Positions 1 to 9,973 are shown, counted from the stretch's first letter. The stretch: 64,000 nt of DNA from Virgibacillus indicus (GCF_002266285.1 NZ_NPMS01000004.1:248001-312000); one strand, 5' to 3'. Translations and numbers: made by a program. Notes: generated by a model not told the origin, from the letters alone.

Positions 1-187
1 TTTTCCGGCTATTTCCAGTTTTACTGCAGTCTTTGCAGCTTTACAGGTAGGCCTTACAACTGTAACAATTTACAAGTATCTAAAAGCACTGGACAGAAAT
101 TATAATTTAGTTATTGAAAAAACACATGAAATACCTCCTAATATAACGAGCGGTAGTCAAAATGGAAGCCAGTCATCATTTTTTTAA
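1..187 (+). CDS. C-terminal fragment of an unknown protein (5' end outside window)
   Basis: An open frame runs in from the left edge (frame beginning at base 2) and ends with TAA at 185-187, leaving about 61 residues. It begins with a hydrophobic stretch rich in Ala, Phe, Leu and Val (probably a membrane helix), then a polar segment containing YKYLKALDRNYN, and ends in a Ser/Gly/Asn/Gln tail with two Phe. I do not recognise the family. A strong terminator follows 10 bases after the stop, which supports it being a real gene end. Function unknown. Confidence 0.6.
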   Translation, partial: FPAISSFTAVFAALQVGLTTVTIYKYLKALDRNYNLVIEKTHEIPPNITSGSQNGSQSSFF

Positions 188-196
188 AGGAAGCCA

Positions 197-233
197 AAAC
201 AGGAATTGCTGTAATAAAGCAATTCCTGTTTCA
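197..233 (+). terminator. Rho-independent terminator after the partial gene
   Basis: A perfect 14-bp stem (AAACAGGAATTGCT at 197-210 and its complement at 218-231) encloses the 7-base loop GTAATAA. The T run is short. It directly follows the stop at 187. Confidence 0.7.
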
Positions 234-331
234 ATTATGGTTGTTTCATAAAAAGGGACTCGCCCCATCGAAAAGATTTGGAACTTTGCAATGCTCATCT
301 CTCTGATAAGATATGTTATTTTTGCAACATA

Positions 332-926
332 ATCTATAAACTGCGACATAACTGCCCTCTTGATTTCAACTTCGGACGGATGTTTCGCGAGTTGAACGAA
401 TTATCAGGATTTTGGTGCTTCTCTGAGACCAACGGCTAGAAAACTATAGCCACCGGTCACATAGAGCGACTCTCTAAGCCCAATAGCCAGAAATAAGTAG
501 CCAACGGTCACATAGGGCGTTTCTCTGGGCCCAAACAACCAGAAACAAGTTGCCACCCGTCACATAGAGCGTCTCTCTAAGCCCGAACAACCAGAAACAA
601 GTTGCCACCCGTCACATAGAGCGACTCTCTAAGCCCAAATAGCCAGAAACAAGTTGCTACCCGTCACATAGAGCGTCTCTCTAAGCCCAAATAGCCAGAA
701 ACAAGTTGCCACCCGTCACATAGAGCGACTCTCTAAGCCCAAATAGCCAGAAATAAGTAGCCACCGGTCACATAGAGCGCTTCTCTGGGCCCAAACAACC
801 AAAAACAAGTTTCTATCGGTCACATAGAGAGTGGATGGCTGATATGAGAAGTACGGTATATTTCCTGAGCGGCCGATGGAATTATCATCGCCGATCTTAG
901 TTCGCAGTTTACATCCACTGCGAGCA
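332..926 (+). repeat. Repeat element E1: conserved ends around eight 52-bp tandem units
   Basis: The left end reads TCTATAAACTGCGACATAAC (333-352). It is followed by a conserved leader that mentions no ORF. From about 430 to 870 there are eight tandem units; the anchor GTCACATAG starts at 456, 507, 559, 611, 663, 715, 767 and 819, so the spacing is 51 once and then 52. Each unit carries a short stem such as TAGAG/CTCTA and a GCCCAAATAGCCAGAAA segment. A conserved right flank (GGATGGCTGATATGA..., GCGGCCGATGGAATTATCATCG) leads to the right end TTCGCAGTTTACATCCACTG (901-920). Related copies with the same ends lie at 47933-48386 (inverted) and 62348-62726. Unit length is not a multiple of three, so it does not encode a protein repeat. 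It fills the gap between the partial gene and the tRNA. Confidence 0.85.
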
Positions 927-971
927 TTAAAACAGCAAAACTAAAAAAAATATGGACTAAATTAAAAAAAC

Positions 972-1000
972 TTGTGTAAAAACCGCACAAGAGTTATAAT
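972..1000 (+). promoter_or_regulatory. SigA-type promoter of the tRNA-Arg gene
   Basis: TTGTGT (972-977), a 17-base spacer and a perfect TATAAT (995-1000) place the start near 1007, 17 bases before the tRNA. It lies just outside repeat element E1. Confidence 0.7.
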
Positions 1001-1023
1001 ACTCTTTGTGAATAAAATAATAT

Positions 1024-1099
1024 GCGCCCATAGCTCAGCTGGATAGAGCACTGGTTTCCGGTACCAGGTTTGTCGGGGGTTCGAATCCCTCTGGGCGCG
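1024..1099 (+). tRNA. tRNA-Arg (anticodon CCG)
   Basis: The 76-base cloverleaf has acceptor halves GCGCCCA and TGGGCGC, a D arm GCTC...GAGC, and an anticodon arm CTGGT-TTCCGGT-ACCAG with CCG at the anticodon positions, reading CGG. The T loop is TTCGAAT. The CCA end is not encoded. A single tRNA-Arg next to clpP is also the arrangement I recall in B. subtilis (trnQ). Confidence 0.93.
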
Positions 1100-1107
1100 C
1101 TAATAAC

Positions 1108-1148
1108 AAAAGACAAGGATTTCAGCGACAAGCTTTCCTTGTCTTTTT
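1108..1148 (+). terminator. Terminator of the tRNA-Arg transcript
   Basis: AAAAGACAAGGA (1109-1119 region) pairs with TCCTTGTCTTTTT (1136-1148), ending in a T run, 9 bases after the tRNA. Confidence 0.8.
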
Positions 1149-1209
1149 ATACGTTTATTTTCCAGTAAATATGGGAAACATAAAAAGTATGTTTTGTCGA
1201 ACGTTTTTG

Positions 1210-1239
1210 TTTGACCTTTATTGACCTTTTGGTTATGAT
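1210..1239 (+). promoter_or_regulatory. clpP promoter overlapped by a CtsR operator
   Basis: TTGACC (1211-1216), a 17-base spacer and TATGAT (1234-1239) form a good SigA promoter. The -35 region lies inside a direct repeat that on the minus strand reads AAGGTCAATAAAGGTCAAA (1210-1228), which matches the CtsR heptad operator (GGTCAAA-N3-GGTCAAA) with one change. CtsR is the class III heat-shock repressor and known to control clpP in Bacilli. Operator over -35 is the expected geometry for repression. Confidence 0.88.
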
Positions 1240-1297
1240 AAAAATAGATCCAGTAGAAATGGATGATCGTTATTTTAAAAAGGGAGGATTTTCAAAC

Positions 1298-1888
1298 ATG
1301 AATTTAATACCTACAGTTATTGAACAGACAAACCGTGGAGAACGAGCCTATGATATTTATTCACGTTTATTGAAAGACAGAATCATTATGCTTGGAAGTG
1401 CAATTGACGATAATGTAGCAAACTCAATCGTAGCACAATTGCTTTTCCTTGAAGCAGAAGATCCTGAAAAGGATATCTCGTTATACATTAACTCACCAGG
1501 CGGATCCATCACAGCAGGTATGGCTATTTTTGATACAATGCAATTTATTAAAGCCGACGTTTCTACAATCTGTACAGGTATGGCAGCATCTATGGGTGCA
1601 TTCCTGCTTGCAGCAGGGGAAAAAGGAAAACGCTATGCATTGCCAAACAGTGAAGTAATGATTCATCAGCCATTGGGCGGAACACAAGGACAAGCAACAG
1701 ATATTGAGATTCATGCAAGAAGAATTATCGAAATGAAAAAGAAAATGAACCAGATTCTTTCAGAACGTACTGGCCAGCCACTTGAAGTAGTAGAACAGGA
1801 CACAGAACGTGATAACTTCATGTCTGCTGAAAAATCAGTGGATTACGGTTTGATTGATAAAATTCTGGAACGTAATTCTGATAAATAA
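1298..1888 (+). CDS. clpP: ATP-dependent Clp protease proteolytic subunit ClpP
   Basis: ClpP forms the tetradecameric serine-protease barrel that degrades proteins fed by ClpX, ClpC or ClpE. The 196-residue protein has the catalytic triad at the canonical positions: Ser98 in GMAAS, His123 in MIHQP and Asp172. The oxyanion-hole motif SPGGS is at 66-70. The ATG at 1298 is preceded by AAAGGGAGG at proper distance. The frame is open further upstream, but that extension would begin with a TTG inside the promoter/CtsR box and so cannot be translated from this transcript. It is monocistronic, with its own promoter and a terminator directly behind. Regulation by CtsR (heat, protein stress) is inferred from the operator. 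Confidence 0.97.
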   Translation: MNLIPTVIEQTNRGERAYDIYSRLLKDRIIMLGSAIDDNVANSIVAQLLFLEAEDPEKDISLYINSPGGSITAGMAIFDTMQFIKADVSTICTGMAASMGAFLLAAGEKGKRYALPNSEVMIHQPLGGTQGQATDIEIHARRIIEMKKKMNQILSERTGQPLEVVEQDTERDNFMSAEKSVDYGLIDKILERNSDK

Positions 1889-1895
1889 GAAGATA

Positions 1896-1930
1896 GAAGA
1901 GGTTGTCAGCTGACAACCTCTTCTTTTTTT
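1896..1930 (+). terminator. clpP terminator
   Basis: GAAGAGGTTGTCA / TGACAACCTCTTC with a two-base centre is followed by seven T. It abuts the stop codon of the convergent crh gene. Confidence 0.85.
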
Positions 1931-2183
1931 AGGCTTTTGAAACAAATGTAGTCAAATGATTCAGTGCAATTTCCTCATCCGAACCCTCAGCAATTAATGT
2001 AATTACTTCTCCCCTGGTAATCGCTAAACTCATCAGACCCATTATGCTCTTTGCATTTACCCGTTTTCCTTCTTTCTCAAGAAACAGATGCGCTGAATAA
2101 CGATTTGCCTCCTGGACAAATAGTGCAGCTGGCCTAGCTTGTAATCCCGTGTCCAGTTCAACTTTAACGGACTTCTCAACCAA
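1929..2183 (-). CDS. crh: Crh, HPr-like catabolite repression cofactor (TTG start)
   Basis: Crh is a paralogue of the phosphotransfer protein HPr; when phosphorylated on Ser46 by HPrK it acts as a CcpA cofactor. The protein shows TGLQARPAALF, with Gln15 in place of the HPr active-site His15, and Ser46 in AKSIMGL. Those two positions separate Crh from HPr. Start choice: TTG at 2183-2181 lies 9 bases after GGGGAGG and gives an 84-residue protein whose numbering matches B. subtilis Crh exactly. The in-frame ATG at 2192 directly touches the Shine-Dalgarno sequence and the upstream GTG overlaps it. Normally crh ends the yvcI-rapZ-yvcK-whiA operon; here a repeat element (2288-2455) separates it from whiA. 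HprK lies in the same window (17930-18865). Confidence 0.93.
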   Translation of the reverse strand: MVEKSVKVELDTGLQARPAALFVQEANRYSAHLFLEKEGKRVNAKSIMGLMSLAITRGEVITLIAEGSDEEIALNHLTTFVSKA

Positions 2184-2287
2184 ATTGTTCATCCTCCCCA
2201 CTTCGTAAACGCTATCATTAATTAATAATTATAATCGACAGCACATGGTAATTAGGCCATGCTGCTGCCGATAAAAAGTGATAAAAT

Positions 2288-2455
2288 TGATATCTTTTTA
2301 CACTGATAGGAACGTATAATTTCTTAGGAAATCAGTATAAGTGCATAAGGAATACTTCGAAGCATTGGCATCGCAGACGAAAAGTATTTTTCGTCGAACT
2401 AAGGCTTTCGCCATTAAAGCTTAGCGATAAGCCAAGTTTTCTAATAATTATTCTT
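2288..2455 (-). repeat. Dispersed repeat F1 (about 165 bp) between whiA and crh
   Basis: Read on the minus strand this begins TTAGAAAACTTGGCTTATCG, contains AATGGCGAAAGCCTTAGTTC, a self-complementary GACGAAAAATACTTTTCGTC, and CCTTATGCACTTATACTGAT. It is nearly identical along its length to 46202-46352 (opposite orientation), and a shortened relative lies at 33246-33331. Several inverted repeats suggest hairpins in RNA or DNA. It accounts for the 354-bp gap between whiA and crh; I see no coding potential. Confidence 0.85.
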
Positions 2456-2537
2456 ATTATATCATGTTTTTAATACTAGATAAATATTTTATACATGATA
2501 AAAAGGCCAGCATATCGCTTATATAAACATGATTCTG

Positions 2538-3488
2538 CTATTTTTCCTGTAATGTACCACCACGTTTGATTTTTTCAGCAAACTCGTCGATCTTTTTTAA
2601 ACGATGGTTAACGCCAGATTTAGAGATTTTTCCGCCTGATACCAATTCACCTAATTCCTTTAACGAAACATCCTGGTGCTGCACACGCAATACTGCTATT
2701 TCCTGAAGTTTCACCGGCAGCTGATCCAGCCCCACTGTGCGATCAATCAAATTTATGTTTTCGATCTGGCGGAACGCAGCACCAATCGTTTTATTTAGAT
2801 TTGCTGTTTCACAATTGACCAGTCGGTTAACTGAGTTTCGCATGTCTCGTACAATTCGTACATCCTCAAACTTAAATAATGCATTATGAGCACCTATAAT
2901 ACTAAGAAACTCCGTAATCTTTTCGGCTTCTTTTATATAAACAATATGACCGTTTTTCCGCTCGAGTGTTCTTGCACGGAGATCAAATTTATTTAATAAT
3001 TCACATAATGCTTCATTATGCTCGTGATAAAAATTGAAAATTTCCAGATGGTATGATGAAGTTTCCGGGTTATTAATTGAACCTCCTGCTAAAAATGCAC
3101 CACGTAAATAGGCTTTTTTACAACAGGATTTTGCTGCATATTTCTTTGAGATTGTTCGAACAAAAGTAAATGGTTCCTCAAATATATCCAATTTGGATAA
3201 TAGACTGCGAACATCCTTCTTCAATCGCACAATATATACATTATTTTTTTTCAGTTTCATTTTTTTTCGTACAAGCAGTTCAACTGGGTATTCATAAATG
3301 GATTTAACCAGTGTATAAATCCTTCGTGCAATTGCTGCATTTTCTGTCTGAACATCCAACACATAATCCTGTCTTGATAAAGATATTGCTCCATTCATCC
3401 GAATCAATGCAGCAAGCTCTGCCTGCCTGCAGCAATCATCGACTTCAATTGCCGTTAATTCCTTTTTTATTTCTGAAGCAAAGGACAT
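2538..3488 (-). CDS. whiA: WhiA, sporulation/division regulator homologue
   Basis: The protein has 316 residues, the usual length, and starts [11 protein letters not shown] like other firmicute WhiA proteins. WhiA combines an N-terminal LAGLIDADG homing-endonuclease-like fold (about 1-220) with a C-terminal helix-turn-helix (about 230-310, containing [21 protein letters not shown]). In Streptomyces it activates sporulation genes; in B. subtilis it binds the nucleoid and affects division and chromosome segregation. Start ATG follows AAAGGGGAG. It sits 35 bases downstream of yvcK in the conserved rapZ-yvcK-whiA order. Confidence 0.95.
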   Translation of the reverse strand: MSFASEIKKELTAIEVDDCCRQAELAALIRMNGAISLSRQDYVLDVQTENAAIARRIYTLVKSIYEYPVELLVRKKMKLKKNNVYIVRLKKDVRSLLSKLDIFEEPFTFVRTISKKYAAKSCCKKAYLRGAFLAGGSINNPETSSYHLEIFNFYHEHNEALCELLNKFDLRARTLERKNGHIVYIKEAEKITEFLSIIGAHNALFKFEDVRIVRDMRNSVNRLVNCETANLNKTIGAAFRQIENINLIDRTVGLDQLPVKLQEIAVLRVQHQDVSLKELGELVSGGKISKSGVNHRLKKIDEFAEKIKRGGTLQEK

Positions 3489-3523
3489 TTTATTCTCCCC
3501 TTTACTGTTTTGGATAAAAAATT

Positions 3524-4480
3524 TTATTCTATAATCGAATAAATTAATTTTGCAATTTTATTCGTATCATGTCTAATCGTAGATTGGGAATGATTGATAA
3601 TATCACCCTCAATAATTTCAAGTCCCATATCCAATAAACGTTCCGTATCATAAATTACAGGCTCTGCATTCTCTTCCGCATATACTGCACGCAATGCCTG
3701 CTTAATTGGTTCATTATGCACAACAATTCCATCAACACAGCCTTCGCCAATATGATCCATAATCGCTTTAACATGATCAGATGCCGTATAGCCTGTCGTT
3801 TCACCTGCCTGTGTCATTACATTGCATACATACATTACCTTGGCTTTGGATTCCCTGATAGCAGCATCAATATTAGGTATAATTAAATTTGGCAAAATGC
3901 TTGTATAAAGACTTCCAGGTGATACTACAATCAAATCTGCTGATTTAATTGCTCTTATCGCATTCGGAAGCGGCTTAATCGGCTGAGGGCTAAGAAAAAC
4001 CCGTCTAATTCGCTTATTTGCAAGTGGAATATTGGACTCTCCTGATACGATTGAACCATCAGCCATTTCAGCATGCAGTGACATACTTTCATTGGAAATT
4101 GGGTAAATCTTTCCCCTCACATTTAAAACTCGTGAAATTTCCTTTATTCCAGTATAAAAATCTCCCGTAACCGACGTCATCGCAGCAAGCAGAAGATTCC
4201 CCATCGAATGCCCGGATAATCCGTTACCTGCTGCAAAGCGGTGCTGGAAAAGCTCTACTAGCATAGGCTCAGCATCTGATAATGCCGCGATTACATTCCG
4301 GATATCACCTGGAGCTGGTATTGCCAGTTCACTTCGAAGTCTTCCGGTACTCCCACCATCATCAGCCACGGTAACGAGTGCAGTTAAATGAATTGGCAGG
4401 CTTTTTAATCCGCGCAGCAGAACCGGCATCCCGGTCCCGCCGCCTATAACAACAACACGTGGCTGCTTTTGCTGATCCAT
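3524..4480 (-). CDS. yvcK: YvcK/MgfK, gluconeogenesis/morphology factor (CofD-like)
   Basis: The 318-residue protein begins [20 protein letters not shown] and carries the CofD/UPF0052 motifs: GGGTG near the N terminus, [13 protein letters not shown], and a serine-rich SPGSLYTS motif. The B. subtilis homologue binds UDP-GlcNAc-type sugars and is needed for normal shape on gluconeogenic carbon sources. The ATG at 4480 lies one base after the rapZ stop (TAA-T-ATG) with AAAGGGAC as Shine-Dalgarno, which points to translational coupling. An upstream extension inside rapZ is unlikely. Confidence 0.94.
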   Translation of the reverse strand: MDQQKQPRVVVIGGGTGMPVLLRGLKSLPIHLTALVTVADDGGSTGRLRSELAIPAPGDIRNVIAALSDAEPMLVELFQHRFAAGNGLSGHSMGNLLLAAMTSVTGDFYTGIKEISRVLNVRGKIYPISNESMSLHAEMADGSIVSGESNIPLANKRIRRVFLSPQPIKPLPNAIRAIKSADLIVVSPGSLYTSILPNLIIPNIDAAIRESKAKVMYVCNVMTQAGETTGYTASDHVKAIMDHIGEGCVDGIVVHNEPIKQALRAVYAEENAEPVIYDTERLLDMGLEIIEGDIINHSQSTIRHDTNKIAKLIYSIIE

Positions 4481-4481
4481 A

Positions 4482-5369
4482 TTAATGTCCCTTTCTCTTG
4501 TCAATATCACGATGACTTATATGAGTGGTATAGTCTGGAGACAGTTTCTTTGCAAAATACTCTGCAAGTGCGACAGATCGGTGCTGACCTCCAGTACAGC
4601 CAATAGCTACGACAAGCTGTGACTTCCCCTCTTTTTTATATTGGGGAAGCATGAACTGCAGCAGATCCAGTACCTTTTCATTAAACTTTTCTGTATCAGA
4701 CCATTTGAAGACATAGGAAGACACTTCCTTATTTAAACCGGTTAATGGCTGCAAATGTGAGACATAATGAGGGTTCGGCAAAAACCGTACATCAAACACG
4801 AGGTCAGCATCAATTGGCAGACCATATTTGAAGCCGAACGATACCATATGGACCGAAAATATTTCTTGCTTATCTTCTGTATATATTTTTAATATTTTCT
4901 CCCGTAATTCCTTAGGCTTTAAATTCGTAGTATCGATAATCCGCTGGGCTCTACCTCTTAACTCATCCAGAATTTCCCTTTCCTGCTGTATTCCATTCAG
5001 TGGCAGGCCACCAACAGCCAGTGGATGTGAGCGTCTTGTTTCTTTATATCTGCTGACTAGCTGTTCATCCTTAGCATCAAGAAAAAGAATATGTTCATGG
5101 AGCCATTCTTCTTTCCCTAAAATATCCAAAGCTTCAAATAATGAATCAAAAAATTCTCTTCCGCGAAGATCCATCACAAGTGCCACTTTGCGTATATTAT
5201 TAGTGGAGTCCTTCATCAGTTCAAGAAATTTAGGCAAAAGTGTCGGCGGAAGATTATCAACACAATAAAACCCTAGATCTTCAAAGCTTTGAACCGCAAC
5301 TGTCTTACCTGCTCCGGACATTCCCGTTATAACAACCAGTTTTGTTTCCTGCTCTTTATTTCTCATCAT
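4482..5369 (-). CDS. rapZ: RapZ/YvcJ nucleotide-binding protein
   Basis: This 295-residue P-loop protein has Walker A GMSGAGKT at about 16-23 and the family C-terminal region with [17 protein letters not shown]. subtilis YvcJ binds and hydrolyses nucleotides and affects competence; the E. coli homologue RapZ is an RNA-binding adaptor that controls GlmS sRNAs. Which role applies here cannot be read from sequence. It is translationally close-coupled to yvcK (one-base gap) and follows the Nudix gene by 73 bases. Confidence 0.94.
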   Translation of the reverse strand: MMRNKEQETKLVVITGMSGAGKTVAVQSFEDLGFYCVDNLPPTLLPKFLELMKDSTNNIRKVALVMDLRGREFFDSLFEALDILGKEEWLHEHILFLDAKDEQLVSRYKETRRSHPLAVGGLPLNGIQQEREILDELRGRAQRIIDTTNLKPKELREKILKIYTEDKQEIFSVHMVSFGFKYGLPIDADLVFDVRFLPNPHYVSHLQPLTGLNKEVSSYVFKWSDTEKFNEKVLDLLQFMLPQYKKEGKSQLVVAIGCTGGQHRSVALAEYFAKKLSPDYTTHISHRDIDKRKGH

Positions 5370-5442
5370 ATCTCCCCCTTAAAATTGAACTTTTACCTTG
5401 TATATCTTTTATGCCCATTTAAAAATCAGCATAAATTACCGT

Positions 5443-5907
5443 TTAACTAATTGAAGGATCCAAACGCGCTTTTAAAAGTTTATACTCCTCTGTATAAGAA
5501 AAAGCACCATAAAGCATAGTTTCTGAAGCTAAAACATGGTCAAAAATCATTCTGTCCCCTTCTGCCATTGGCAAATTCTTTATATTTTCAATGGGAACCC
5601 ATTCCAACTCGCCTTCCCTGCAGTAATCTGTAAGTTCTCCATCATAGGCTTTACTTACAAATGTAAACATCATCCATTCTTGAGTGATTCTGTCAGTGTC
5701 AAAGATTGAAAATGTAAAGGCTCCGATTAATTTGGGTTCTTTTAATTTTAATGCGGTTTCTTCCCAATATTCCCGAGTTACGGATTCCTTAATGGACTCC
5801 CCCTGCTCCATCTTGCCACCAGGCATTGCATACCAGCCACGTCTTGGTTTTTTAATTAATAATACATGACCATTATCTATTACTATGCAGTTCGTTACAC
5901 GCTGCAT
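5443..5907 (-). CDS. yvcI: Nudix hydrolase YvcI
   Basis: A 154-residue protein with a complete Nudix box, GGKMEQGESIKESVTREYWEE (GX5EX7REUXEEXGU pattern; the final G is replaced by Ala), at about 30-53. Nudix enzymes hydrolyse nucleoside diphosphates linked to other groups; it resembles the 8-oxo-dGTP pyrophosphatase type, but the substrate is not determined. It is the first gene of the yvcI-rapZ-yvcK-whiA cluster, as in B. subtilis. Confidence 0.9.
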   Translation of the reverse strand: MQRVTNCIVIDNGHVLLIKKPRRGWYAMPGGKMEQGESIKESVTREYWEETALKLKEPKLIGAFTFSIFDTDRITQEWMMFTFVSKAYDGELTDYCREGELEWVPIENIKNLPMAEGDRMIFDHVLASETMLYGAFSYTEEYKLLKARLDPSIS

Positions 5908-6208
5908 GTTTCATTCACCTCATTCTTCCCGAGGGCATTATAAAATAAGCACTATTACTATTATACAATGAAAAAAATCAAACCAACAAGAATTAGTTTT
6001 GGGAAAATCTTTCCTCGACAAGGTGGGACAAGTTTCTTATTCAAATCAAACAAAAAAAGACACAGGTGACAAGCACCTGTGCAAGAAACTAATCTATCTA
6101 TTAAAAGGGGGTCAATTAGTTATTTATATTGTACCCCAAAAATGTTTCGAGCGTATTACAGCAGCGTTAAAAAGCAATTACTTATGGTAAATTTTTCTTC
6201 ATATTTTA
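5908..6208. other. Intergenic gap between yvcI and trxB
   Basis: It holds the yvcI upstream region on the minus strand and the trxB terminator (6052-6081). A 63-codon open frame on the plus strand has no convincing ribosome binding site and runs through the terminator, so I do not call it. Confidence 0.6.
6052..6081 (-). terminator. trxB terminator
   Basis: On the minus strand CACAGGTG-CTTGT-CACCTGTG is followed by TCTTTTTTT. The stem is 8 bp, perfect, about 130 bases after the trxB stop. Confidence 0.85.
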
Positions 6209-7183
<975 letters not shown>

Positions 7184-7248
7184 TTACCAATTCAAGCTTA
7201 TATAAATAAAATCAGTTCGTCTATCATTTTGCTTATAAAGGATGTTCG

Positions 7249-7275
7249 AAAAGACCGGTGAAAATGTTTCACCGC
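7249..7275 (-). terminator. Terminator of the TPR gene yvcD
   Basis: On the minus strand CGGTGAAA-CAT-TTTCACCG is followed by GTCTTTTC. The stem is 8 bp, 33 bases past the yvcD stop. Confidence 0.7.
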
Positions 7276-7307
7276 CTCGAACTTCACTGCCCGTTTTAAC
7301 ACGTACA

Positions 7308-8303
7308 CTATTTCCAAGGCATTTGTTCATTGTCTAGCTTCGGATACTTTTTCAAGCCCTCTTCCCAGATAGTTGCTGCTTTATCCTTCTCACCCATGTG
7401 AAATGCTGCAATGCTGTACCATCTGAAATAGGATGGGTGAGTTTTTACGATTGCTTTATTCAAAGTACGAAACCTTTTATAGGCTTCCTCAAAATAAGCT
7501 GTTCTAGACAATGTTACAGCAATTTTCAATTTTTGCTGTTCATGAATCGGATATACATTTAGTAATGCCTGAATACTTTCTTTATATTCTCTTTTCTGAC
7601 CCAGTTCATAGTAAAACAATGCTAAATTTGTATGGCTATACAGAGAATTAGGATTTTCCTTTAAAATATCGAGTTCAGCTTCAACTGCTTCACTTTTATT
7701 ACCTGAAAAGAACAGGGCATGAGTATAATCATGTTTAGCCAATTTATGCTCCGGAAATAATGTGAGCATCTCTTCAATAAGTGGAAGGGCCTGATCCCAT
7801 TCCATATTTTCCATATGATGAAATACTGTTTCCTGATAGATAAGAAGCTCGTCCTCATCCTCCAGATCCCAATCATCTTCGTCATTGTCATCGATATCTA
7901 TTAAATCCAGCAAACTCTCTGCTTCTTCGGTGAAATCACCGTCGGGCTCTTTATCAAGGTATGACAACGCATATTTTTTTGCATCATGCAGTAATCCTAA
8001 ATGGGCATAGTTATTTGCCAAAAGGTAGTAGCAATCCACGTAATCATCTGATTGCAGTACTTTTGTTAATAGCTGATTTGCAGCATGATATGCTCCAATT
8101 TCTGTATATATAATTGACATTTGACATTGATATAAGGCTTCATTTGGTTTTGCTTCTATCGCTTTTTTCATCCATTTTATTGAAATATCAAACTTTCTTT
8201 TTTGAAAAGCTTCTATACCTTTTGTGAAATAAAAGTCACCTTCAGGAATAAAAGGGATAACATTAGTTTGTTGTCCTTCTGCTTTAATTTTTACTTGTTG
8301 CAT
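7308..8303 (-). CDS. yvcD: Tetratricopeptide-repeat protein YvcD-like
   Basis: A 331-residue soluble protein with TPR-like helix pairs throughout: about 25-140 and 155-320, each with the small/aromatic spacing typical of TPRs (for example FQKRKFDISIKWMKKAIEAKP). The two halves are joined by a very acidic linker (DIDDNDEDDWDLEDEDE, about 136-152). TPR arrays usually bind proteins; no enzymatic residues are seen. Its place beside trxB matches B. subtilis yvcD, whose function is unknown. Fairly sure of family, unsure of role. Confidence 0.85.
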   Translation of the reverse strand: MQQVKIKAEGQQTNVIPFIPEGDFYFTKGIEAFQKRKFDISIKWMKKAIEAKPNEALYQCQMSIIYTEIGAYHAANQLLTKVLQSDDYVDCYYLLANNYAHLGLLHDAKKYALSYLDKEPDGDFTEEAESLLDLIDIDDNDEDDWDLEDEDELLIYQETVFHHMENMEWDQALPLIEEMLTLFPEHKLAKHDYTHALFFSGNKSEAVEAELDILKENPNSLYSHTNLALFYYELGQKREYKESIQALLNVYPIHEQQKLKIAVTLSRTAYFEEAYKRFRTLNKAIVKTHPSYFRWYSIAAFHMGEKDKAATIWEEGLKKYPKLDNEQMPWK

Positions 8304-8383
8304 GCATATCCCCCTATAATTCGATACATCCGAACAAATTATAACATAGATGAATGGGAAATTATATAGTGTGTAATCTTATA

Positions 8384-8600
8384 GTGAAACCTCTCCAACT
8401 AATTGTATACACAATTTGATGGAGCTTCCAAAAAATCACCTATGATTTTAAGGACTTTCCTCATTCAGCGACCGTCACTTTGTTCTTTCGAATAAAGTTT
8501 TACACAATCTCCAGAGGCGTTGATTATCGTGTTCGGGCGGGACCTCGACCTACACTTTTCAGAAAATCAGTCTATGCTATTGGTTTCCACTTGATCTGTT
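8384..8600 (-). ncRNA. Probable omega RNA / right end of the TnpB element
   Basis: Downstream of tnpB, and overlapping its last codons, the minus strand carries a GC-rich structured stretch (around 8500-8570). It ends in a hairpin GAAGCTCCA...TTGGAGAGGTTTCAC (about 8384-8430), the kind of terminal structure found at the right end of IS200/IS605 elements. TnpB omega RNAs are known to derive from the tnpB 3' end plus the right end. The exact start is not visible; the 3' boundary of the scaffold (TTCAC at 8388-8384) is inferred. Confidence 0.6.
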
Positions 8601-9738
8601 GTAATCCGGCTTTTTCAATATTCATTGCTGCATTGTGGTCACGATCCAATATCGTTCCACAATGCTTGCATAGATGCGTACGAATGGATAATGATTTTTT
8701 AACCGTTCTGCCACAAGCGGAACAATTTTGACTTGTATAATGCGGTTTTACTTTTACAAAGAAACCGCCATTTCGCTCACATTTATACATCAGCATATGT
8801 TTGAATGAACCCCAGCCAGCATCATGAATGGACTTAGCAAGATGTCGGTTTTTAACCATGTTTCTAATTGTTAAGTCCTCAACAATTACAACACTATACT
8901 TATTCGAAATCCAGTAACTCTGCTTATGCTGGAAATCCCTGCGTTGATTGGCAACCTTTGCGTGGATTTTTTGCACCTTTTCCACTTGTTTTTTCCAATT
9001 ATTAGAGCTTCTTTTCATTCGGGACAATTTCTTTTGCTGCCGCTTAAGACTCTTTTCTTTTATTCTCAAATACGTTGGGTTGTCTATTTCTGTTCCATCC
9101 GATAATACAGCAAACTTTTTAATACCAACATCAATCCCTGTTGTTTTGATCAAATCGGCCAGGATTTCCGGTGGGTTTGCGGGTCTTTCGACACTAAAAA
9201 TCGCAAACCAGCGATTTCCCTTCCGTTTGATGATGGCTTGTTTGATGTTACCTTCTGGTTTTCGGTGGAGTATGATTTTGATAGAACCTAGTTTAGAAAT
9301 GAATAAATTTCCATCCGAATCAAAAGATGCTGCATATCGAACCGGCTGAATTTTAGTCATGCCAGTTTTTTTATTCTTCACTTTTCGAGTGCCAGTTCCA
9401 AATTGGGTAAACGTAATCGAGGTATAGTCTTTGTGTTTCTTTAGCTTCGGGTAGTTTGCATCTCCCTTGAAAAATTTATTATATGCCTTTTCCAGACGGA
9501 AGAAGACTTCTTGCAGAGGCTGAGATGGGAGTGTTTTCAAAAATGTAAGTTTCTTTTTATCTTGTGTCAACTGTTTTTGTAGTAACATGTGGGACAGTCC
9601 CTTTTTATACTTCCTATAATAATTTAGTTTATCCAACAATGCAGAATTATATTGTTGGCGGCAGATGGCTAACCAGTATTCCAACGTTTCCTTTTGGCTT
9701 TCGGAAGGATAAATTTCATATTTATAATTCAGCAGCAT
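8572..9738 (-). CDS. tnpB: RNA-guided nuclease TnpB (IS605 OrfB family)
   Basis: The 388-residue protein has an N-terminal helix-turn-helix region (1-60), an OrfB domain, and a split RuvC nuclease with all three acidic motifs: Asp203 in GIDVGIKKF, Glu287 in VVIVEDLT, and the LDRDHNAAMNI motif (Asp365/Asp367). The zinc ribbon Cys339-x2-Cys342...Cys357-x2-Cys360 is intact. There are no frameshifts or premature stops, so it looks active. TnpB proteins are known to cut DNA guided by an omega RNA from the element's right end, helping retain the element. The 3' end overlaps the probable omega RNA. TnpA is absent. Confidence 0.93.
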   Translation of the reverse strand: MLLNYKYEIYPSESQKETLEYWLAICRQQYNSALLDKLNYYRKYKKGLSHMLLQKQLTQDKKKLTFLKTLPSQPLQEVFFRLEKAYNKFFKGDANYPKLKKHKDYTSITFTQFGTGTRKVKNKKTGMTKIQPVRYAASFDSDGNLFISKLGSIKIILHRKPEGNIKQAIIKRKGNRWFAIFSVERPANPPEILADLIKTTGIDVGIKKFAVLSDGTEIDNPTYLRIKEKSLKRQQKKLSRMKRSSNNWKKQVEKVQKIHAKVANQRRDFQHKQSYWISNKYSVVIVEDLTIRNMVKNRHLAKSIHDAGWGSFKHMLMYKCERNGGFFVKVKPHYTSQNCSACGRTVKKSLSIRTHLCKHCGTILDRDHNAAMNIEKAGLQQIKWKPIA

Positions 9739-9973
9739 TTGCCTTACCCCCCATCCACACGAATATATGTTCTTTTGTATATTTTACTAAATATTCTATC
9801 ATTTGTCATCTGTTTTCTGCTTTTTATTTTGAAAAATAAAAAGAGCCATTCATCCCCCACTAAATCATAGATTTTGAAGGGAACTTCTGGCTAATGTGAG
9901 TTAAATGGATTTTCAAACATTATTTTTGTTAATTTAAATAACAAATAGGATTACGGTGCACGTCCAAATCAGC

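Larger units (their letters stand above)
8384..9738 (-). mobile_element. IS1341/IS605-type element with TnpB only (no TnpA)
   Basis: An intact tnpB is followed by a plausible right-end hairpin. No Y1 transposase (TnpA) is encoded within several kilobases, so movement would need TnpA supplied from elsewhere. The left boundary could not be fixed; it should lie between 9739 and about 9960. The insertion separates yvcD from glpD. Confidence 0.7.

Noticed and set aside
430..870. Possible CRISPR array from regular repeats
   Set aside because: The whole 52-base unit is conserved from copy to copy; there are no unique spacers and no cas genes nearby.
1211..1297. Longer N terminus for ClpP
   Set aside because: It starts with TTG within the CtsR box and promoter, upstream of the transcription start. 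ATG 1298 has a good binding site and gives the canonical triad numbering.
5999..6190. 63-codon frame on the plus strand
   Set aside because: No binding site, no recognisable motif, and it crosses the trxB terminator hairpin.
8480..8731. Plus-strand frame opposite the tnpB 3' end
   Set aside because: Antisense shadow of tnpB and the right-end structure.
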